NCBI GenBank assembly: GCA_937949725.1 | Contig: CALECT010000077.1 | Location: forward strand, 1 to 45,113 | From: an uncultured Pseudanabaenaceae cyanobacterium | Lineage (GTDB): Bacteria > Cyanobacteriota > Cyanobacteriia > PCC-9006 > JAAUQQ01 | Length of the DNA stretch: 45,113 nucleotides | Direction: 5' to 3' | Shown: positions 14,848 through 23,614 of the stretch, one piece after another | How the letters are laid out: each line of letters starts with the position of its first letter | Numbering within the stretch: position 1 is the stretch's first letter | Notes under the pieces: model-generated | What the model saw: only the letters and a program-made list of their open reading frames with translations | Database searches by the model: none | What the model was told of the DNA's origin: nothing | Program-made: the position numbers and the translations under genes

Positions 14848-17682
14848 TCATCTTCCTTTGGGCTCCAAGGGGCCATCCAGTAAGAAGTGTTTGACAAAGC
14901 CTGCCGCCGCTGCCGCTGCATATGCTTGCCAGGTGTTGTCCTTAGCACTGTCTGCATAGTCACAAAGCGCACGAATGACAAGGCAACGAACTTTGTCAGA
15001 GCTCTGATGGGCAGCAGTACTAACACCGTAGCCTTCCATTTCTATGGCTTTGATGTTGCGATGTTGGCGAAGAATCGCATCACGAAATTCGGCATCGGCA
15101 ATCACCTTTTCGCCAGAAGCGATGACAGCAGGAGTTACGGTGGGATATTGATCTGTTTGATCGGGGCGATCAGCAAGGATTTCAAAGTCGGTTGCAGGGA
15201 GTAGGCTGGTCGCACGACTCCAGAGAGTCGCATCAGCAGGGTGCATAATGGGTTCGAGCATTGTTCCTTCTGCACTTACTTTTCCGCGATCGTAGTAGTA
15301 GACATCCTTCCCCAGAATAATGTCTCCGAGCTGTTGAGTAGGACTCGTTGCAGCAGCAATACCAACCATTAGAACGGCGCTAGGCTTCCAATCATTGATG
15401 GCAGCAGCAGTTAGAAGAGCGGCATCAACACTTGCGACGTCAGGAGTTTGAGCCACAACAAGGTTGTAAGCTTTATCGTTGGCGATAGGGAGACTGGCAT
15501 GCCAGTAAATACGAGAACCGATAGATCTTTTGGCACGAACTGCATCAATAGAAAATGCATTAAAAATAGCATCGCGCTCTTGAGTAGTGGCTACTACGAT
15601 GACAAAATCCACGTCAATATCATATAACTTCCCATCTGCTGAAGAGATAAGCTCTCTTTTATTCAATAATCGACGCTTTAGCAAAGTGACAATCTTCTTC
15701 CTGAGGTCATGGTGATCACTAAACCTTTGAACAGAATGTTCTTCCGAAAACTTATCCAGACAATCCCTATATTTATCGAGTTGTTTTTCAGACAACTCAG
15801 AATCCAAATTTCTTACATTCTTGAAGAAAAAATAGCAGCTTTTAGACTGTGCCTTAAGCTCCTTTACTTTAGACTCCCAGTCATACAGGTCATCTGGCCC
15901 TGAATAAACCCCAAGAAACAAGTTTGACTGACGTGTTATGTCTTCAACTCCTTGAGCCAGTTCTGATTGTTCGTGCCAAGGCGAGAACCCAGCTTCCTCG
16001 CATGCACTGCTGACGAAAGTACAGGTTGCTTCATCATCAGCCAGATTATCACTCAGCAAAACCCGTTCTATCTGATTCCAAACTACATTATCTATAGTGG
16101 ATCTAGAGCGTCCAGCTTTAATGAGTGTCTCTGTCACTATTTTAGAAATCCTAAAAACGTGATCTTTGTTTCCCATGCTTAGCAGCAAGGAATCTTCTTT
16201 ATCAAAGGTCATTCCAATGTTGGGTTGAACGGAACATTGCCAAGCCCTAAAATCAAGCGGAATAGCATATTCAACATCCCAAAATTTCAAGGTCATGTCT
16301 GCGGATTGAGACGCCAGCACTCTCCTATCTGGAGAGAAAGAAATTGATAAGACGGCTTGGGTATGGCCTGTTAGAACCTTGACCTGGGGACTCTGAAAGT
16401 TAGAGAGATCCCATAACCGGATTTCTTTGTCTTCTGAAGCTGAAGCAAGCATAGATTCTGACTCCCACACGACAGAGTTAATATCTCCGGAGTGTCCAGG
16501 CAGCTTACACAGCAAAGTTTTTGTTTCCCAAGCGTATATCCTTACAACCCCATCCGAAGACCCAGTGGCAACTAGACTTCCGCTCGGAGAGCTACTCATG
16601 CATAGAATTGGCTTATTTTGATTCTTGAATTCATCTATGCGATCACCTCCAGACTTTGGATTCCAAACAAAAATGTTGCCATCGCTATCGGCAGATAAAA
16701 GACGATTTTCTTCCACCCAAGCAAAATCAGTTACACAAGCCCTATGGCCTCTTAGCTTATGGGTATATCGCTGATGAGTTTCAATATCAAAATCGATATC
16801 CCAAATCAATATGTGGTGATCCAAGCCACCGGATGCTAAGCGCCTACCATCAGGGCTCCAGGCCAAGCTACATATCGGTCTTTGATGCATTCCATTCTCT
16901 AGAAGATCCAGAGGCTCTATTTTTTTATATCCCTGACTGACAAAATCTTCGCTTGAGGAGGCAATTTTCCACACAAGGATTTGCTTATTCTCGTCTCCCG
17001 TTGCGACGTATTTCCGATTTGCCGACCAAGCAATATGATTGATTGCAGGTTCAAGCCTGTCAATCGTGTAACCTTCAAACCAAAACTCTGTATCTTTTTG
17101 GTCGTTCAACTCGATCTTTCCAGGATCTGGCAGCTCATATCCTTGGTCAGTTTTCGACTCACCTTCAAGCTTTATAAGCTGACATACTTCTTTTATTTCT
17201 CCTGCGATGTCATGCCATGCCTCATTAAGATTGACGGAATTGACCAATAGTTCTCTATTCTCAGGTAGTACGCGGCATTTGATATCATCAAAATCACTTA
17301 AGCAGCAATCTTCTACTGGAACCAGTAATAGAGTGCAGAGACCTGCCCAACAACGCTTCTGAATCTCCTTAGCTTCAACTGATTTTTTGTAATAAAGAGA
17401 TTGTATAAATTGCTGACTTACCAAGAACACAATCACGTCTGCCTCGTTGATTTCAGGCTCAACTTCTTCTTGGCTGAGAAGTTGAGAATTTCTAACTAGG
17501 CGACCTTTGTAGCTGGAAACAATTCTTTCTTTCTTGAGTGAGTTCAAGCATTCAACAAGCTTGGTCTCATGCTCTCCATCCTCAGACACAAAACGATACA
17601 GAACCGTCACACCTGGTCTCGGTAGCTTAGATGTATACGTAGAGCTTTTTCGCGTTTCAACGGCCGTGTCTGCGTATTGCAT
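14848..17682 (-). CDS. TIR-like / WD40 / DUF4062-like / nucleoside phosphorylase-domain protein
   Basis: A 944-residue multidomain protein. Residues 26-170: TIR-like, with strand GVTVLYRFVSEDGE, ADVIVFLVSQQFIQSLYY, and E103 as a candidate catalytic Glu. Residues 211-515: seven WD40 blades, for example LAWSPDGRRLASGGLDHHI, SASEDKEIRLWDLS and ISFSPDRRVLASQSADMTL. Residues 527-675: a segment resembling DUF4062 (TFVSSACEEAGFSPW, SNLFLGVYSG). Residues 690-935: a PNP/MTA-SAH nucleosidase fold with LMVGIAAA, AIEMEGYG and IRALCDYAD. The domain set suggests a sensor joined to one or two nucleotide-attacking effectors; PNP domains act as ATP nucleosidases in some antiphage systems. The gene is AT-richer than its neighbours and lies beside transposon remnants. 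No strong ribosome site is seen. Confidence 0.85.
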   Translation of the reverse strand: MQYADTAVETRKSSTYTSKLPRPGVTVLYRFVSEDGEHETKLVECLNSLKKERIVSSYKGRLVRNSQLLSQEEVEPEINEADVIVFLVSQQFIQSLYYKKSVEAKEIQKRCWAGLCTLLLVPVEDCCLSDFDDIKCRVLPENRELLVNSVNLNEAWHDIAGEIKEVCQLIKLEGESKTDQGYELPDPGKIELNDQKDTEFWFEGYTIDRLEPAINHIAWSANRKYVATGDENKQILVWKIASSSEDFVSQGYKKIEPLDLLENGMHQRPICSLAWSPDGRRLASGGLDHHILIWDIDFDIETHQRYTHKLRGHRACVTDFAWVEENRLLSADSDGNIFVWNPKSGGDRIDEFKNQNKPILCMSSSPSGSLVATGSSDGVVRIYAWETKTLLCKLPGHSGDINSVVWESESMLASASEDKEIRLWDLSNFQSPQVKVLTGHTQAVLSISFSPDRRVLASQSADMTLKFWDVEYAIPLDFRAWQCSVQPNIGMTFDKEDSLLLSMGNKDHVFRISKIVTETLIKAGRSRSTIDNVVWNQIERVLLSDNLADDEATCTFVSSACEEAGFSPWHEQSELAQGVEDITRQSNLFLGVYSGPDDLYDWESKVKELKAQSKSCYFFFKNVRNLDSELSEKQLDKYRDCLDKFSEEHSVQRFSDHHDLRKKIVTLLKRRLLNKRELISSADGKLYDIDVDFVIVVATTQERDAIFNAFSIDAVRAKRSIGSRIYWHASLPIANDKAYNLVVAQTPDVASVDAALLTAAAINDWKPSAVLMVGIAAATSPTQQLGDIILGKDVYYYDRGKVSAEGTMLEPIMHPADATLWSRATSLLPATDFEILADRPDQTDQYPTVTPAVIASGEKVIADAEFRDAILRQHRNIKAIEMEGYGVSTAAHQSSDKVRCLVIRALCDYADSAKDNTWQAYAAAAAAGFVKHFLLDGPLEPKGR

Positions 17683-17830
17683 CGCATCGCGTATCTGAAA
17701 GTGTGCTCCCGTAAATTCTAGCTTTTCTAACTAGATTGGTAGCTAGTGTTACTTTATTTTCATGTAGAGAGTCAAGTCCACTAAGTTAATCTTAGATGTT
17801 GACAGATATCGCAGTCAGTCATGACACCGG

Positions 17831-17954
17831 CAGGGCTGATCCATTCTCAAACGAGACAAACTAGGGCTACTACTCTATCGTTATTAGCCAGTAGAGCGCC
17901 AAACGACGGAATGGGCTTTTTCAGACTCTCTTTGCGGACTTTGAATCAGCCCTG
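17831..17954. mobile_element. 124-bp MITE with perfect 10-bp target duplication
   Basis: Inverted ends CAGGGCTGAT (17831-17840) and ATCAGCCCTG (17945-17954), with weaker complementarity for a few more bases. They are flanked by identical direct repeats ATGACACCGG at 17821-17830 and 17955-17964. A 10-bp duplication is a known range for some IS4-family groups (inference). The identical duplications suggest a fairly recent insertion. It lies about 140 bp upstream of the TIR-WD40 gene start. The remaining bases from 17683 to 18279 show no gene. Confidence 0.85.
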
Positions 17955-18279
17955 ATGACACCGGTGGTTAATGACACAAGCAACTGTAGTAAAACTTCTC
18001 GTTCTTATCCATTTAAACTGGTGAACTGATGCCACATCCTATTCAATCCATTTTGAACATTTTGTTACCAAAGTATCGCGCTGCTCTTCGAAACAACCTT
18101 GCTTCAACCGATTGGCTAGCCCAGAGTTAGTGCATTTTAGGAACTAAAAATGCATTCAACCCTAGTTTGCAAGCTCTCGTAAAGCAGAGGCTGGGAATTT
18201 GCAGATTGATGAAACGCAAGAATGTATAGCAATAGTTCTGAGCAGAGATTCGCCTCCATTGTAGAAAAGCAATCAAATT

Positions 18280-18751
18280 CAGTAGATCGAAAACATCATG
18301 AAGGCGATGAAAGAAGAACTTTGGAGAGCTTAGGGAAATGTCGTTCAATGGCATGTGCCAAAAACTCCGACATGGTTCTGAGACGGAAGAGTGAGTCATC
18401 TCAGCCGTCCTCCTCGGCGAGTCAGGCTGAGATGAGACCAGACGCAGATATACCCAGAGATTGACGAGCACAAAGGCGAGGGCTGCAAACAGAAGGCGCA
18501 GAGCGGGTTTCTTGGTGGTGGAGCGGATGCGGCACTGGTTCTTGATTCGATAGCTGGTTTCAATGTCAAAGCGGTCTCGATAGTGACGATTCAGCTCCAA
18601 ATGCTCACTTAGGCAAGCCACCTGCTGCATTCAAGGTTTGCTCATCACTCAGGCTCGGCGGAGGCGATGATGCTTCTGGGGATAGGCTCATGGCTATTTA
18701 TTGATTCTGTCTTGAGCCTACCCCCTTTCCTTCAAGCTTTGTGATCTACTA
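18280..18751 (-). mobile_element. Internally deleted insertion sequence (IS remnant A)
   Basis: The outer ends are imperfect inverted repeats: CAGTAGATC followed by AAA and a GAAGG block at the left (from 18280), and the complement ending GATCTACT at 18750 on the right. Between them are the first about 35 codons of a reading frame joined directly to the last part of a DDE transposase, so most of the transposase gene is missing. It cannot move by itself. Confidence 0.75.
18296..18691 (-). pseudogene. Transposase remnant, IS4/ISH3-like C-terminal part
   Basis: The frame begins MSLSPEASS at 18691, shifts by one base near 18630 (an extra base in GCAGCAGGTGGC compared with remnant B), then reads HYRDRFDIETSYRIKNQ and LLFAALAFVLVNLWVYLRL, the Y-R-x-R...E-x-S-Y-R signature of DDE transposases. 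A second shift near 18390 restores RLRTMSEFLAHAIERHFPKL, and the TGA stop lies at 18296-18298. The central catalytic region is absent. Confidence 0.75.
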
Positions 18752-18858
18752 ATACCAAATCCTAATAGCTGCCCCCCTAAACTCTCTGCGGGCGAACATC
18801 GGTTCGCCCCTACCGATAAACTGACGTGAATCGGGGGTCACCAAACCGGATTTGGTAT
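18752..18858. mobile_element. 107-bp MITE with ATACCAAATCC ends
   Basis: ATACCAAATCC at 18752-18762 is the exact inverse of GGATTTGGTAT at 18848-18858. An internal hairpin GGGCGAAC / GTTCGCCC sits near 18791-18810. It abuts the right end of IS remnant A, so it may have inserted into that element's tip. It encodes nothing. Confidence 0.6.
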
Positions 18859-18915
18859 AAGACTCATAACTCTGTGAATTTTTAGGACACTATAATTAAG
18901 AGGATGACGTGATCC

Positions 18916-19062
18916 CTATTTAGGTAGTCCACACATAGGGCAACGGTTGCCACTAGGCCTAGACTTTCTGGCAATACTAGCAAGTTGAGTAATAGCTATA
19001 GAAGTAAGCAACAGCCATTTATTACTCGTTTTCTGGCAAGAAGGGCAGGTAGCATTCGACAT
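18916..19062 (-). CDS. Possible 48-aa double CxxC protein
   Basis: A small frame from ATG 19062 to TAG 18916-18918. It contains CPSCQ at residues 6-10 and CPMCG at 41-45, a spacing that could form one zinc ribbon. The middle (KWLLLTSIAITQLASIA) is hydrophobic. No ribosome site is visible and I recognise no family. It sits within the transposon-rich segment upstream of the TIR-WD40 gene. Confidence 0.3.
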   Translation of the reverse strand: MSNATCPSCQKTSNKWLLLTSIAITQLASIARKSRPSGNRCPMCGLPK

Positions 19063-19610
19063 TTGAAACAAGCAAAAGTAGATTGATCGATTTTAATAGA
19101 ATAGCTAAATCTGTTAAAAGACGAGATAGTGAGACAAACCTTATTTTTCAGATATTTCTCTTTAGAGATAAGGGGTCAACCAATTTGGACTACCAAGATT
19201 CTCACAGAGCCTCGTAAAGGATTAACTCTCGTTAATCCCTACCGGTCTTACCCTAGCCCTACGCCCGGATATGGCTTCCAGTCACAGGCACTTAATCTCC
19301 GAGCTTCACCCCCCAGGCTTACACCCAACGCATGTCAGAGGCGGGAAGCTAAAAATCTTTACTAGCAGCGGGTTTCAAGAATTTGAACCCACTCGTTCCA
19401 GCGGCCTCCTGCTGTGAAGTGTAGTTCAAATAAAGGGAATTTTATTTGAGACGATTCATGTCTTTCAATTTGGCCTAGTGGTGGCGAATCCCGTTTCCAC
19501 CATCCACTCCATCGAGCATCTCGCTGGTATGTTCGATACTGTCATGGCGGCTCGCGGCTCAAATCAAAACCTCAAACAGGCTGGTGCGGCTAAACTGTCA
19601 CTGTGTATCG
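19063..19610. other. Gene-poor segment between IS remnants
   Basis: I find no recognised gene here. An open frame on the plus strand at about 19129-19365 has poor protein character. A second plus-strand stretch at about 19478-19627 (SIEHLAGMFDTVMAARGSNQ is part of it) looks more protein-like but has no proper start and runs into IS remnant B; it may be a gene fragment. Confidence 0.4.
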
Positions 19611-19768
19611 AGCTCCAAATGCTCGCTTAGGCAAGCCACCGCTGCATTCAAGGTTTGCTCATCACTCAGGCTCGGCGGAGACGATAATGCTTCTGGGGAT
19701 AGGCTCATGGCTATTTCTTGATTCTGCCTTGAACCTACCCCCTTGCCTTCAAGCTTTGTGATCTACTG
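19611..19768 (-). mobile_element. IS fragment (remnant B), copy of the end of remnant A
   Basis: These 158 bp match 18593-18750 with about ten differences. They include the terminal GATCTACTG, the ATG at 19708 and the first codons MSLSPEALSSPPSLSDEQ. Here the frame is unshifted through VACLSEHLEL, then the similarity ends at GAGCT, the same point at which remnant A joins its C-terminal segment. Confidence 0.75.
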
Positions 19769-19792
19769 AAGTTAGCCAATCTACACGCGCAA

Positions 19793-19829
19793 AAGCGAAG
19801 CCCCCGCCAGTTTGGCGGGGGCTTCGCTT
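19793..19829 (-). terminator. metK terminator
   Basis: A perfect 17-bp GC-rich stem (AAGCGAAGCCCCCGCCA at 19793-19809 with 19813-19829) with a GTT loop, 27 bp after the metK stop. On the minus strand it is followed by TTGCGC, with T residues inside the outer stem. Confidence 0.85.
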
Positions 19830-19855
19830 ACTCAGCAATCAGACTTCGCAAAAGC

Positions 19856-21094
19856 CTAAATTCCAGCTGCTGCTTTCAACGCATCAGCCTTATCCGTCTT
19901 CTCCCAAGGCAGGTCGAGGTCATTGCGACCGAAGTGGCCATAAGCCGCTGTGTCCTGGAAGAAACGACCGCCACGCTTACCGGGCAGACCGCGTAGGTCA
20001 AAGGTCTGGATAATGCCAGCCGGACGCAACTCGAAGTTCTCCTCGACCAGCTTCAGCAGAACATCCTCAGACACCTTGCCCGTGCCGAAAGTCTCAACCA
20101 ACACACTAGTCGGCTTCGCCACACCAATGGCATAACTCAGCTGAACTTCGCACTTATCCGCCAAACCAGCTGCAACAACGTTCTTAGCCACATAGCGAGC
20201 AGCATAGGCACCACTGCGGTCAACCTTGGTGGGATCCTTTCCGGAGAAAGCACCACCGCCGTGGCGAGAGTAGCCGCCGTAGGTATCGACGATAATCTTG
20301 CGACCGGTCAGGCCTGCGTCGCCCTGGGGACCGCCGACAACAAAAGTCCCCGTAGGGTTCACCAAGTACTTGGTGCTGTCGTCAGGCTTAATCTCCAAGT
20401 CTGCAAAGACAGGCTCAACAACCTTAGACCACAAATCCTTCTTGATGGCCTCCAGAACAGCTTTCTGCTCAGTTTCACCATTGACTTCGGGCTCATGCTG
20501 AGTCGAAACCAGAATGGTATCAATACTGACAGGCTTGTCGTCTTCATAGACCACCGTCACCTGGGTCTTACCGTCGGGACGCAGATAGGTGAGGTCACCG
20601 TTCTTACGTACCGTGGCCAGGCTCAAGGAAATGCGGTGAGCCAAGCTGATGGGTAGAGGCATCAGCTCAGGAGTCTCATTGCAGGCAAAGCCAAACATGA
20701 TGCCCTGATCGCCCGCACCAACAGCGTCCATCTCGTCATCAGACAAGTCCCGCTGCTCCAAAGCGCTATCAACGCCCTGGGCAATATCGGGGGACTGCTC
20801 ATCCAAAGCAACGAGGACGGCACAGCTGCTAGCAGCAAAGCCGCCATCAGCGCCGACGTAACCAATTTCAGTAATTTTTTTGCGAGCCAGGTCAATAAAG
20901 TTGACCTGGGCTTTTGTCGTTACCTCGCCGGTAATCAGTACCAGGCCAGTATTAACAACAACCTCTGCTGCAACCCGGCTAGCCGGGTCTTCAGCAAGCA
21001 ATGCATCTAGAATAGTGTCCGAAATCTGATCACAGATTTTATCGGGATGCCCCTCTGTGACTGATTCAGAGGTAAAAAAATAGCGACGAGTCAA
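19856..21094 (-). CDS. metK: S-adenosylmethionine synthetase
   Basis: 412 residues, full length. It makes S-adenosylmethionine from methionine and ATP in the cytoplasm. Motifs: [12 protein letters not shown] at 16-27 (ATP and metal site), [12 protein letters not shown] near 127-138, and [19 protein letters not shown] near 277-295. The start is TTG at 21094: an in-frame TAG lies just upstream, no ATG is available, GGAG lies nine bases before the TTG, and the product start ([18 protein letters not shown]) matches the family start. The TTG may lower translation. It is read away from the HAD gene behind a 286-bp leader in which I see no riboswitch. Confidence 0.97.
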   Translation of the reverse strand: MTRRYFFTSESVTEGHPDKICDQISDTILDALLAEDPASRVAAEVVVNTGLVLITGEVTTKAQVNFIDLARKKITEIGYVGADGGFAASSCAVLVALDEQSPDIAQGVDSALEQRDLSDDEMDAVGAGDQGIMFGFACNETPELMPLPISLAHRISLSLATVRKNGDLTYLRPDGKTQVTVVYEDDKPVSIDTILVSTQHEPEVNGETEQKAVLEAIKKDLWSKVVEPVFADLEIKPDDSTKYLVNPTGTFVVGGPQGDAGLTGRKIIVDTYGGYSRHGGGAFSGKDPTKVDRSGAYAARYVAKNVVAAGLADKCEVQLSYAIGVAKPTSVLVETFGTGKVSEDVLLKLVEENFELRPAGIIQTFDLRGLPGKRGGRFFQDTAAYGHFGRNDLDLPWEKTDKADALKAAAGI

Positions 21095-21380
21095 GGATAA
21101 ATACTCCTATAAAGTCATTACGCAAATGCCGCAGCATGCGCACTGTAAAAATTACCAGGTCTTATCTTAGGCAGAAATGACCTAGAGGAACAGGGCAAGC
21201 TGTTAATCTACGCAGGTTTTACAGCTAGTTAACGTTGTCTAAGTCTTGTATGAACTTAGTTCTAGACCAATATATTTTATTTCGTCGGAAAATAATGCTT
21301 TCCAGCCTAAGTTGTTTACTAAGACGCAATGGCTCCATGGCTGAATGATGGAGCGTTCTGCCCTGGGAAGTAGACCTTGT

Positions 21381-22148
21381 TCACACGAGGCTTAGCTGAG
21401 CCCAACTGTTCAGTAACAGGTCTGCACCTTCTATTTTGTTAAGGCCTGGCCATCCCCAGGTCACTCCGATCGCCCCTGCCACATCACAACCGTGAGCCAT
21501 GGACAGATCGGTCGGAGCATCACCAAACATCAAGGTCTCCGCCGGATCTACACCTAGCTGTTCACAGGCCAGGCGATATGCTGCTGGGTCAGGCTTGGCT
21601 GGGATTTGATCGGCGCCCCGCGTGAGCTGAATAAGCTCTCCTAGGCCGTAGTAGTCCACAAATTTGTCGATGTTAGCGGTGATGTCTGCGGAAATGATGG
21701 CGATCGCCACCCCAGCCCCATGCAACGCCTCCAGAAAAGCCCGAGCCTCCTCAAAAAGCGGTGTGGCCTCTGCCTTGTTTGTACTCCAGGTCTCATCAGC
21801 TTCTGTAAACGCCGACCTCACCAGCTCCCTAGCCTCCTTCCATCCCCGTCCGGTCTCAGTCACGTAGCCCGCCGCGACAATCTCCGTCTCCTGCCGCGAA
21901 CCAATCGCCAGTAGCCCCGCCGGATTCAATTGCCGCTCATCATCAAAACCAAATGCCATCAACAAGGGGTCTTGAACGCCGGGGATTTGTGCATCAATCA
22001 TTCTGGCCCGCTTTTGCCCTATGCCACGTAGGTAGGGGCCGGAGTCAGCGATGGTTCCATCCTTGTCAAAGAACACTGCTTTGATATTGGTGAATGTGCG
22101 ATTGCTGCGCAAGCTTCCGGAGGAATCGCCACATTGAATCGTTGCCAT
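21381..22148 (-). CDS. HAD-superfamily phosphatase, phosphoglycolate phosphatase-like
   Basis: 255 residues with the four HAD motifs: VFFDKDGTIADSG (nucleophile Asp, about 25-37), IISADIT (motif II), KPDPAAYRLA (motif III Lys) and MFGDAPTDLSMA (motif IV). A helical cap lies between motifs I and II, as in PGP-type phosphatases. The substrate is not determined; phosphoglycolate is one possibility given the photosynthetic host. It follows rpsA on the same strand, with a strong terminator in between, so it probably has its own promoter. Confidence 0.85.
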   Translation of the reverse strand: MATIQCGDSSGSLRSNRTFTNIKAVFFDKDGTIADSGPYLRGIGQKRARMIDAQIPGVQDPLLMAFGFDDERQLNPAGLLAIGSRQETEIVAAGYVTETGRGWKEARELVRSAFTEADETWSTNKAEATPLFEEARAFLEALHGAGVAIAIISADITANIDKFVDYYGLGELIQLTRGADQIPAKPDPAAYRLACEQLGVDPAETLMFGDAPTDLSMAHGCDVAGAIGVTWGWPGLNKIEGADLLLNSWAQLSLV

Positions 22149-22185
22149 GCCCTAGATCCCCTAAACAACAATGCCCTTAAATAAA

Positions 22186-22214
22186 ATGGGGGCATGGTTT
22201 AACCACACCCCCAT
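22186..22214 (-). terminator. rpsA terminator
   Basis: On the minus strand, ATGGGGG pairs with CCCCCAT, with inner TGG/CCA pairing, and is directly followed by TTTTATTT. It lies 36 bp after the rpsA stop. Confidence 0.85.
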
Positions 22215-22250
22215 CGAGAAGACGCGACCTATCAAGAGGTCACAACTTGA

Positions 22251-23246
22251 CTATTCAGCTGCTGCTTCAGCAACGGGCTCTTCAGCTGAGACGTCTTCAA
22301 CGTCATCTGCGACAGTGTCAACCACGCTATCGGGATCGATTCCTTGTTCCTTCAGGCGTAGCGCTTCACGGTACTTCTCTGCCATCTCCTCCGCCATGTC
22401 ATAGACAATTTGAGGATTCTTGACCATGTCACCCGGCTCAGGTTCAAGCTGCTTGGTAGACAAGGAAATACGTCCGCGCTCGGCATCCAGGTCGATGATC
22501 ATCACCTTGACCTCATCGTTCACATTGAACACCTGGTGAGGCGTTTCGATGTGATCGTGGGAAATCTCGGAGATGTGCAGCAGACCGCTGACGCCGCCGA
22601 TGTCTATAAACGCACCGTAGGGCTTGATGCCGCGGACGTTGCCCACCACAACTTCGGTAACTTCCAAGCGGTTCATCTTGCGCTCGACCAAAGCACGGCG
22701 ATGGCTGAGGACCAAGCGGTTGCGGTCTTCGTCCACTTCCAGGAACTTGAGGGGAAGCTCTTCACCCACCAAGTCTTCCTTAGCCTTGCGGGTACTGATA
22801 TGGGACCCAGGAATAAAGCCACGCAGGCCTTCAATGCGAACCAGGGCACCACCACGGTTGGTGGCAAACACTGCAGAACGCACGGTGGCGTCTTCAGTTT
22901 GCAGCTGGCGAACGCGCTCCCAAGCACGCATGTACTCGATGCGACGAATGGAGAGGGTCAGCTGACCATCTTCATTTTCATCACTCAGAATGTAGAATTC
23001 GCGGGTTTCGTCCGATTGCAGGACCTCATCCGGATTGTCCACACGGTTGATGGACATCTCCTGAATGGGGATGAATGCTGCAGTCTTAGCACCGATATCA
23101 ATCAGTGCTCCACGAGGCTCCAGACTAAACACGGTACCGGGGACGATGTCGCCGGGGTTGAAGTGATAGTCGTACTGATCGAGTAGCGCGGCAAAATCGT
23201 CTTGTGTAAAGCCGATGTCGACGCCACCTGTTTCCTGATTGGCCAT
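22251..23246 (-). CDS. rpsA: 30S ribosomal protein S1
   Basis: 331 residues with three S1 RNA-binding domains at about 31-101, 118-183 and 197-266 (the third reads GIKPYGAFIDIGGVSGLLHI), then an acidic C-terminal tail. Cyanobacterial and plastid S1 proteins are shorter than the six-domain E. coli protein, and this length is normal for the group. It binds mRNA leaders at the ribosome. It sits in the order nrdR-rpsA-HAD-metK, which I recall as conserved around psbB in several cyanobacteria. Confidence 0.96.
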   Translation of the reverse strand: MANQETGGVDIGFTQDDFAALLDQYDYHFNPGDIVPGTVFSLEPRGALIDIGAKTAAFIPIQEMSINRVDNPDEVLQSDETREFYILSDENEDGQLTLSIRRIEYMRAWERVRQLQTEDATVRSAVFATNRGGALVRIEGLRGFIPGSHISTRKAKEDLVGEELPLKFLEVDEDRNRLVLSHRRALVERKMNRLEVTEVVVGNVRGIKPYGAFIDIGGVSGLLHISEISHDHIETPHQVFNVNDEVKVMIIDLDAERGRISLSTKQLEPEPGDMVKNPQIVYDMAEEMAEKYREALRLKEQGIDPDSVVDTVADDVEDVSAEEPVAEAAAE

Positions 23247-23591
23247 AACTAAGGTTTTCCTGGGGTTCTGATGTTAATAATCCGTCTCCAAGGGTGAAAG
23301 TGTGCAGTCGCACTGTAGAAAAGCCCGACTAAGCGATTGCTCAGGTCTGACTTTCCCCTAGCCTTCAGTCGAAGTGGAATTGAGTTTCTAGATGTAAATG
23401 TCCAGATTTACAATGATAGCGAAAAATGGAAGCCACTCAAGGGGTAAGTCCAAATAATCTATAGAAATCCTTGAATCCATGAAGTGCGGCAGTATGGCTG
23501 ACTTGGGGGAATGAGTCTAAATCAAAATCCCCTTCAGCATTTCGGCGCAGGGAAACTCTGAAGAGGACTTTGGTGATATAGTTCTTTTGTA
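23247..23591. other. rpsA upstream region
   Basis: 345 bp between nrdR and rpsA with no coding frame. It should hold the rpsA promoter and leader; I could not pick a convincing promoter by eye. Confidence 0.5.
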
Positions 23592-23614
23592 CTGAAACAC
23601 AATTTGTGTTTCAG
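23592..23614 (-). terminator. Hairpin overlapping the nrdR stop codon
   Basis: CTGAAACACAA (23592-23602) pairs with TTGTGTTTCAG (23604-23614). The nrdR TGA is inside the stem. There is no T-run, so it may stabilise the RNA end or terminate weakly. Confidence 0.5.

Noticed and set aside
18127..18295. C-terminal extension of the 167-codon transposase frame
   Set aside because: The true transposase end is recovered by a frameshift and stops at 18296; the remaining codons are out of frame.
19370..19400. tRNA-like T-arm (GGTTCAAATTC on the minus strand)
   Set aside because: The flanking bases do not form a five-pair T stem, and no acceptor or anticodon arm can be built.
22410..23186. 258-codon frame opposite rpsA
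   Set aside because: rpsA is certain on the minus strand. The opposite frame has no recognisable domain or start signal.
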